Shown one piece after another: positions 40,343-45,057 of a stretch of 45,057 nucleotides of DNA; position 1 is the first letter of the stretch, and each line of letters opens with the position of its first letter. Made by a program: the position numbers and the translations under genes. Below the pieces are notes generated by a model. It saw only the letters and a list, made by a program, of their open reading frames with translations. It was not told where the DNA came from and did no database searches. The DNA comes from Caenispirillum bisanense. Lineage in GTDB: Bacteria; Pseudomonadota; Alphaproteobacteria; Rhodospirillales; UBA2165. Location: assembly GCA_945877815.1 (NCBI GenBank), contig CAMDWJ010000033.1, positions 1 to 45,057 on the forward strand, in the 5' to 3' direction.

Positions 40343-41074
40343 TTACGACGCCTTTCGCAATGCTTCGCGCTTTCCTTCGCCGCGCAAGCCTTCAAGGATC
40401 GCGAGCGTGCGCTGCATGGAAAAATCGTATGCGCCCTTGTCGAACGCCTTTTCGGCCCCCGCCATCATGTATCCGTGCAAGATATTCGGCAGCAGATGGA
40501 CTTCAAGGTTCGCCATCTTTTGCGCAAGCTTCGGATAAATGTCCTGTACCTCGGGTGTTGCGGCATGATCTTTGTCGCCCCAGATCAGGCAGACCGGCTG
40601 AGTGACGCCGTCAAGCTCGTGCACGTAGGACCACATCTGCGAACCGTGGCACGAGATGCCCGCATCGTAGCCGAGACGCCTGGGGCCGATGCTCGCATAA
40701 GGCCCGCCATAGCAGAAACCGATGGTGGCGATCTTGCCATTGCACCCCGGCAGCTTGCGGATTTCGGCCGCGACATCGAGCATGTCCTGCTCGCCGGTCG
40801 CGATCTTTTCCAGACGCGGTTGCGAGCGTTCCTTCGTGCGGTCGTCGCCAGCCGACAGTGCCCCGGGGATGGTGCGCCAAAACAAATCCGGCGCATAGGC
40901 AATGTAGCCGTGCGAGGCAAAGCAATCGGTCAAATCGCGCAAATCCGCGTTCACGCCATGGACGGCCGACGCAAGTACGATGGCAGGCACCTTTTCCTTG
41001 GTATCGGGTAGCGCGACATAGCAATCGAATTCGCCGCCCAGGCTCGAATGGAGTTTGATGTCTTTACCAGCCAT
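40343..41074 (-). CDS. Dienelactone hydrolase family protein
   Basis: A 243-aa alpha/beta hydrolase of the DLH type with a Cys nucleophile: Cys121 in GFCYGG, Asp169 in WGDKDH and His200 in LHGYMM form the triad. The conserved Glu of true dienelactone hydrolases (in HEIFG) is replaced here, since the corresponding stretch reads ASAVHGVN, so the substrate may differ from muconate lactones. ATG 41074 follows a run of G that can serve as ribosome site. It lies between the PrpD-family and MFS genes in a minus-strand operon. Confidence 0.88.
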   Translation of the reverse strand: MAGKDIKLHSSLGGEFDCYVALPDTKEKVPAIVLASAVHGVNADLRDLTDCFASHGYIAYAPDLFWRTIPGALSAGDDRTKERSQPRLEKIATGEQDMLDVAAEIRKLPGCNGKIATIGFCYGGPYASIGPRRLGYDAGISCHGSQMWSYVHELDGVTQPVCLIWGDKDHAATPEVQDIYPKLAQKMANLEVHLLPNILHGYMMAGAEKAFDKGAYDFSMQRTLAILEGLRGEGKREALRKAS

Positions 41075-41102
41075 TTTACGCCCCCCCAAATATCGTTTTC
41101 CG

Positions 41103-42500
41103 TCACTTACCCTGCATCAGGGCAACCAGCTTGTCCACCGACTTTGCCTTATCGAGGGTCGCCATCGCCTTGAGGATCGCGCCGGCAGTCTTCGCACCCA
41201 GCACCGGCTTGATGAGGTCGTGCGCCTTGGCCTCAACCTCTTCCACCGTCATTGGATTTTCCGCCGTGCCGCGCACCGCCTTGGCGTGGTGATAGACGCG
41301 GCGACCATCCTTGAGATAGATCGCAGCGGCGCCCTGGCGCGGATTCTTCGCCTGTCCCTCGCCGCCCAGCTTGGCGTCGGTCAACAAGGTAACCTTCTTC
41401 AGCATGTTTACGACCTCCGGCTTCTTCGCGCGGGTGAAATCGTGCGACGCCGCAAAGGACAGGGTGCCGTCCAACAGCATGACGGCTGAAAGGTACTGCA
41501 CATTGATATCGAGCATCGGACGGCTATCGACAACGGCTGCTGAACCCGGCGATAGAAACACCTCGGCCTTCACGATATCGCCCGGCTTGATGTCGTATTT
41601 GGTAATCAACGCATAGAGCGCGTCCATGACCGCCTGGGCTGGCGAACCCACCGACCAACGCTTGATGTTGGTTCGCGTGATCTCAAACGGCTTGCCGAGT
41701 GTGGCGAAGGATTTGGCGATATCGCCCTGGTGATTATTGGCGGTGAAGAAGTTGGGCTTGCCGTCGAGCGGATTGGCAATCCCAGACATGCCGGACTGCA
41801 CCATCATCGCGGCTTCGATGCCGCCGCGCGCCGGCAGGCCGCCGAAAACAAAGGCCTTTTCCACATGTTCGGGATCGCGGAACAGCGTCGCCAAACCCGA
41901 TGCCGATTGCGAGGCATAGGACAGGGCGACCGCCGTGCGCGCGGCGTTGAGCCCGGCGAGCGAAGCGGCGGCGGCGGCGGCCCCCATGCAGCCGGCGACC
42001 GCGTGGCTGTCCTTGCCGGTGCGGATGAAGGCCTGGCCGCCCAACGCCATGCCCATCTTGGCGCAGATGTCGTAACCGACCGCGACCGATTTGAGGAATT
42101 CGAGGCCGCTCGCCTTCTCGCGCTCCGCCATGGCGAGTGCCGCCGGGATGACAGCACAGCCCGGATGGGTCAGCGAAAATTGATTGGAATCGTCGGTCTC
42201 GTCGGCGTGCGCGGTCATACCGTTCACAAGCGCTGCCGTCACCGCGTTGGTGCGCAGCTTGGACGCAATGATTCCCGCATCGCCCTTCGGAGACGTGAAA
42301 AGCTTGGCGTAGCGGATGGCGGCTTCGCCGGGGATCATGTCGGCGCCCGAGATCATGGCCGCGAAGGTATCGAGCGAATGGAGCTTAGCGCGTTCCATCA
42401 TCTTGGCATCGAGGCGGCGTTTCATGGCGCCGGCCACGAAGTCCGCTGTCTTGCGGCTGAGGGTGTTTTCGGTCGTGTTGCGGGTCGCTTTTTTCGCCAT
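41103..42500 (-). CDS. MmgE/PrpD family protein
   Basis: A 465-aa member of the 2-methylcitrate dehydratase / cis-aconitate decarboxylase superfamily. The signature NGMTAHADETDDSNQF contains the active-site His-Asp region, followed by HPGCAVIPAALAMAE and, later, KRWSVGSPAQAVMDAL. Members dehydrate, decarboxylate or isomerise hydroxy-polycarboxylic acids. ATG 42500 (MAKKATRN) lies 5 bp after the SDR stop; the longer frame is an overlap artefact. A role in the upper pathway of the operon is likely, but the substrate is unknown. Confidence 0.9.
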   Translation of the reverse strand: MAKKATRNTTENTLSRKTADFVAGAMKRRLDAKMMERAKLHSLDTFAAMISGADMIPGEAAIRYAKLFTSPKGDAGIIASKLRTNAVTAALVNGMTAHADETDDSNQFSLTHPGCAVIPAALAMAEREKASGLEFLKSVAVGYDICAKMGMALGGQAFIRTGKDSHAVAGCMGAAAAAASLAGLNAARTAVALSYASQSASGLATLFRDPEHVEKAFVFGGLPARGGIEAAMMVQSGMSGIANPLDGKPNFFTANNHQGDIAKSFATLGKPFEITRTNIKRWSVGSPAQAVMDALYALITKYDIKPGDIVKAEVFLSPGSAAVVDSRPMLDINVQYLSAVMLLDGTLSFAASHDFTRAKKPEVVNMLKKVTLLTDAKLGGEGQAKNPRQGAAAIYLKDGRRVYHHAKAVRGTAENPMTVEEVEAKAHDLIKPVLGAKTAGAILKAMATLDKAKSVDKLVALMQGK

Positions 42501-42505
42501 GAGCC

Positions 42506-43264
42506 TTATCCTACGTAATAGCCGCCTGTGAGATGGATGGTGTGCGCGGTGACATAGCGCATATCGTCGGAAACGACGGACGCCACGGCATCCGCGATGT
42601 CGTGCACGTCGCCCGCGCGGCGCAACGGAATTTTGTCGTCGGGACGCCCGCCGCGCAGCATCTTCAAGCGCTCCGGACCGTCCTCTTCGGATTCGATACG
42701 GCCGGGAGAGACGCAATTGACGCGGATGCCCTTGGGCCCCAGTGCAGAGGCCAACGAGCGCGTGAGGCCGACCAACGCCATCTTTGCGGTCGGCTGCGCC
42801 GGGCTGGGGACGCCGGTGAAGGCCGAGCCGCCGCCAATATAAATGATGGAACCGCCGGCGCGCATATGCGGCGCGCCGAACTTGGCAAGCATCATCCCGC
42901 CGTCGACGATCACCGCGAAGGTATGGCGCCAGGCGTCCAGCGTGATCTTTTCCAACGACTCGTGATTCCGGTCGACCGCGTTGTGCACGATGATGTCGAT
43001 TGCGCCGAATTCCTTGACGGCCGCGGCGATCAGGCCCTTCACATCCGCTTCCTGGGTGAGGTCGGCGAGATGGCCGATAGCTTTGCCGCCCGTCGCCTTG
43101 ATGTCGGCGACGGTCTTGTCCATCGCCTCCTTGCGACGGCTCGTGGTGATCACGATAGAGGCGCCATCGGCGGACAGGCGTTTCGCGATGGCCAGCCCGA
43201 TGCGACGCGTCGAGCCCGTCACGATGGCAACTTTTCCGGCGAGAGGAAGCGGGCGATCCGCCAT
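42506..43264 (-). CDS. SDR-family protein lacking the catalytic Tyr
   Basis: A 252-aa short-chain dehydrogenase/reductase with cofactor motif TGSTRRIG at 16-23 and a C-terminal GGYYVG close to the family end. The active-site signature normally is Tyr-x3-Lys. Here the Lys161 region reads AQPTAKMAL, so Gln157 replaces the Tyr, and the NNAG motif is HNAV (94-97). Ser147 is in place. It could be a non-redox SDR (for example an epimerase, dehydratase or lyase) or use another acid. It is tightly coupled to the PrpD gene. Confidence 0.85.
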   Translation of the reverse strand: MADRPLPLAGKVAIVTGSTRRIGLAIAKRLSADGASIVITTSRRKEAMDKTVADIKATGGKAIGHLADLTQEADVKGLIAAAVKEFGAIDIIVHNAVDRNHESLEKITLDAWRHTFAVIVDGGMMLAKFGAPHMRAGGSIIYIGGGSAFTGVPSPAQPTAKMALVGLTRSLASALGPKGIRVNCVSPGRIESEEDGPERLKMLRGGRPDDKIPLRRAGDVHDIADAVASVVSDDMRYVTAHTIHLTGGYYVG

Positions 43265-43290
43265 TTGAGAGTTCCAGTCCTGTTTGGTGA

Positions 43291-44124
43291 TTATTCGGCG
43301 GCGACGCTAGTCACGATGAAGGCCTCGCCTCGATCAAAAAAATCGCGCACCAACCGCGATAGACGCTCGGGCTGATCGACATGAATGCAATGTTTGGAAT
43401 CGTAGACATAGATCAGGAAATGCCGCGGCAGATTTTCGCACAAAACGCGGATACCCTCGATCGGGATCATCTCCTCATCGGTGCCATAGGCGATCAGCGT
43501 GGGCGCCTCAATATCCTTGAGGCGCTCGGCGAGGTCCGTATCGAACGGCGTGCCGCGATGATAATGGCGCGTCTTGCCGGTGTTGGCTCGCACCACCTCG
43601 CGCGTCCGGTCGTCGGGAATGCGCTTTTCTGGATGCGCGAACATTTGGCGAGCGAGTTCGCGAATGTCGGCAGGAATGCCGCCCTTTCCGCCGACGCGGA
43701 AACCGGCGGGATTCTCCAGCACCAGAAGATCGACGATATCGGGATGCAGCGCAGCCACCCAGCTCGCGAGCCAGCCGCCAAAAGAATGGCCCCACAGATC
43801 ACACTTGCCGCCGAGCTTCGTTCTGACGAAATCGGCGATCACTCCGGCAAGCTTCGGCATTGTATCGATATCGGACAAATAGCCCGTACCGTCATGTCCC
43901 GGAATGATCGGCATAAAGATGCGGCGATCGGCCGCAAGCATTTCATGGGTCGCCGATTTATAGAGTCCGCCTGCGCCGTGCAGATAGACCACCGGCAGGT
44001 GATCCTTGCCTTCGGCGTCGATGCTTTTCTTTCCGCCCAACCAATAGGTAAGCGCGCCAGATTTGAGGTTTGCCACCTGCTGCTTGAAGACGGGGTTCTT
44101 GGAACCCGTTATTTTCGTTGGCAT
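43291..44124 (-). CDS. Alpha/beta-fold hydrolase
   Basis: A 277-aa hydrolase: VVYLHGAGG at 45-53 (oxyanion region), GHSFGG with nucleophile Ser114, TDEEMIP near 215 for the acid, and HVDQPERL with His248. The plan matches meta-cleavage-product or carboxylester hydrolases. ATG 44124 (MPTKIT) starts one base after the LLM stop, so translation is probably coupled; the longer frame overlaps the upstream gene. It is part of the minus-strand operon. Confidence 0.88.
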   Translation of the reverse strand: MPTKITGSKNPVFKQQVANLKSGALTYWLGGKKSIDAEGKDHLPVVYLHGAGGLYKSATHEMLAADRRIFMPIIPGHDGTGYLSDIDTMPKLAGVIADFVRTKLGGKCDLWGHSFGGWLASWVAALHPDIVDLLVLENPAGFRVGGKGGIPADIRELARQMFAHPEKRIPDDRTREVVRANTGKTRHYHRGTPFDTDLAERLKDIEAPTLIAYGTDEEMIPIEGIRVLCENLPRHFLIYVYDSKHCIHVDQPERLSRLVRDFFDRGEAFIVTSVAAE

Positions 44125-44125
44125 C

Positions 44126-45057
44126 TTATTCGCCCGCCATCGCGCGAACAGGGTTCGACGACGTGCCGAGATCTTTAACTTCGGCATGCACGAAATCGCG
44201 GAATAGCTCCATGCCGTGCGTCACAGCTTCGTTCGCAATATTGCCGATCTTGAGATTGGTATTAATCCAACCGCAACCCAATTCGGCATGGATACGCCTG
44301 ATCTGCTTCACCACGGTTTCGGGCGAGCCGCAGATCACCGTGCCGTCTCGGATCGCATCGTCGATGGAGCGCGTGCCGGCGACGCGCAGGCGCTGAAGAA
44401 AATTCTCGGCGCCGCCCTCGGAACCGAAATAGCGTGTCTTGGTCAGCACCAACTGCTGTGCCTGGCGTTGGGGCATCATCAAAGTCTGCATGAAATAGCG
44501 CACACCGCCTGCGAGCGTGTCGCGCGCCTTCTCGTCGGTCTCGGCGATGCAGGTATTGAAGCCGCACAGGATATCGTCGGGTGTGGGCTCCCAACCGCAC
44601 AGGCGTGCCTCGTCGATATAAGCTTCGATGATCTGGCGGCCGGCGGGAAGCGACGGCAGAAACACGAGCCCGAGCATCGCGCCGTGCCGTGCCGCGTTAC
44701 GCGCCGAATCCGGATTGCTGCCCGACATGAGAATGCGCGGATGCGGCTGCTGGCGTGGACGCGGCCAGATCGAGATCGCGCGGAATTGATAATATTGCCC
44801 TTCCCAGCCGAAAGGCTTGGGCTCGGTCCAGGCTTTCTTGATCAGCCTCGCCGCTTCGTTGAGACGGCCCACCGATTCGTCAGGCGGCATGTTGTAGGCG
44901 ATATATTCGTGCGGGATGCCACGCATCAGGCCGCAGATCAGCCGTCCGCCCGACAACACGTCGAGCATGGCATATTCCTCGGCGACGCGGATCGGGTTCA
45001 GCAGCGGCACCAGATTGCCGAACATCGATATCTTCACGCGCTTGGTGCGTGTCGCCA
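44126..45057 (-). CDS. LLM class flavin-dependent oxidoreductase, 5' end beyond window
   Basis: A luciferase-like monooxygenase, 310 codons visible. The frame is open to the right edge (ATRTKRVKIS before GTG 45035-45037), so the true start lies outside and GTG is not it. Segments NPIRVAEEYAMLDVLSGGRL, MSGSNPDSARNAARHGAML and GSPETVVKQIRRIHAELG are typical of the bacterial luciferase fold using FMNH2 and O2 or F420. It probably oxygenates the pathway substrate. It is the first visible gene of the operon that includes hydrolase, SDR, PrpD, DLH-like and two MFS genes. Confidence 0.88.
   Translation of the reverse strand, partial: ATRTKRVKISMFGNLVPLLNPIRVAEEYAMLDVLSGGRLICGLMRGIPHEYIAYNMPPDESVGRLNEAARLIKKAWTEPKPFGWEGQYYQFRAISIWPRPRQQPHPRILMSGSNPDSARNAARHGAMLGLVFLPSLPAGRQIIEAYIDEARLCGWEPTPDDILCGFNTCIAETDEKARDTLAGGVRYFMQTLMMPQRQAQQLVLTKTRYFGSEGGAENFLQRLRVAGTRSIDDAIRDGTVICGSPETVVKQIRRIHAELGCGWINTNLKIGNIANEAVTHGMELFRDFVHAEVKDLGTSSNPVRAMAGE

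Noticed and set aside
1-45057. tRNA, rRNA or prophage genes
   Set aside because: No cloverleaf-like T-arm sequences, rRNA segments, integrase or phage structural genes were found by eye; a tRNAscan or Rfam search would be decisive.

Overview
The window is GC-rich, densely coding and rich in signal-peptide-bearing substrate-binding proteins, MarR/LysR regulators, CoA-dependent catabolic enzymes and REP-like palindromes. This gene content suggests a soil or aquatic alphaproteobacterium with a large accessory catabolic genome (inference from gene content; genus not resolvable here). No rRNA, tRNA, CRISPR array, phage or plasmid module was seen.

Left part (1-13.5 kb). The window opens with the right end of an ISL3-like insertion sequence (transposase C-terminus on the plus strand) that has truncated a family 5 (peptide/nickel/opine type) ABC substrate-binding protein (SBP) gene. 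Four complete family 5 SBP genes follow (767-2293, 2495-4030, 7328-8890, 9003-10544), none with permease or ATPase genes beside it. They are interleaved with three MetE-core (Meth_synt_2) zinc methyltransferase-like genes (4160-5311, 10726-11865, 11927-13066) and a Tat-exported PhoD-type phosphatase. The two leftmost SBP genes carry the same promoter with an overlapping palindrome. A fourth MetE-core gene lies at 13544-14665, next to an alpha/beta hydrolase and an AI-2E family exporter.

Middle part (16.9-25.7 kb). A MarR regulator and an acyl-CoA synthetase are divergent from a plus-strand run: a two-subunit CoA-transferase-fold enzyme (IpdAB/GctAB-like), a methyltransferase with a possible HTH-like N-terminus, a MetF-like methylenetetrahydrofolate reductase, a quinone-oxidoreductase-like MDR enzyme and an amidohydrolase. 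This resembles CoA-thioester catabolism linked to C1/folate metabolism. The stretch 25.7-26.5 kb is mostly non-coding and holds REP-like repeats and an 11-bp-periodic direct-repeat array.

Right part (26.5-45 kb). This holds a small zinc-ribbon protein; a fumarylacetoacetate-hydrolase-family gene interrupted by one in-frame amber codon; two tandem LysR paralogues; a divergent set made of an NMT1/THI5-like binding protein without signal peptide, a reductive-dehalogenase/QueG-like Fe-S protein and an ACMSD-like amidohydrolase; a ThDP decarboxylase/synthase divergent from a TctC-type receptor; a sixth family 5 SBP; and a long minus-strand operon (LLM flavin monooxygenase, alpha/beta hydrolase, SDR, MmgE/PrpD, dienelactone-hydrolase-like, two MFS exporters) that runs off the right edge. 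Overall it reads as a catabolic island for small organic acids, esters or aromatics, with many uptake receptors and methyl-transfer enzymes. The substrates cannot be read from sequence.
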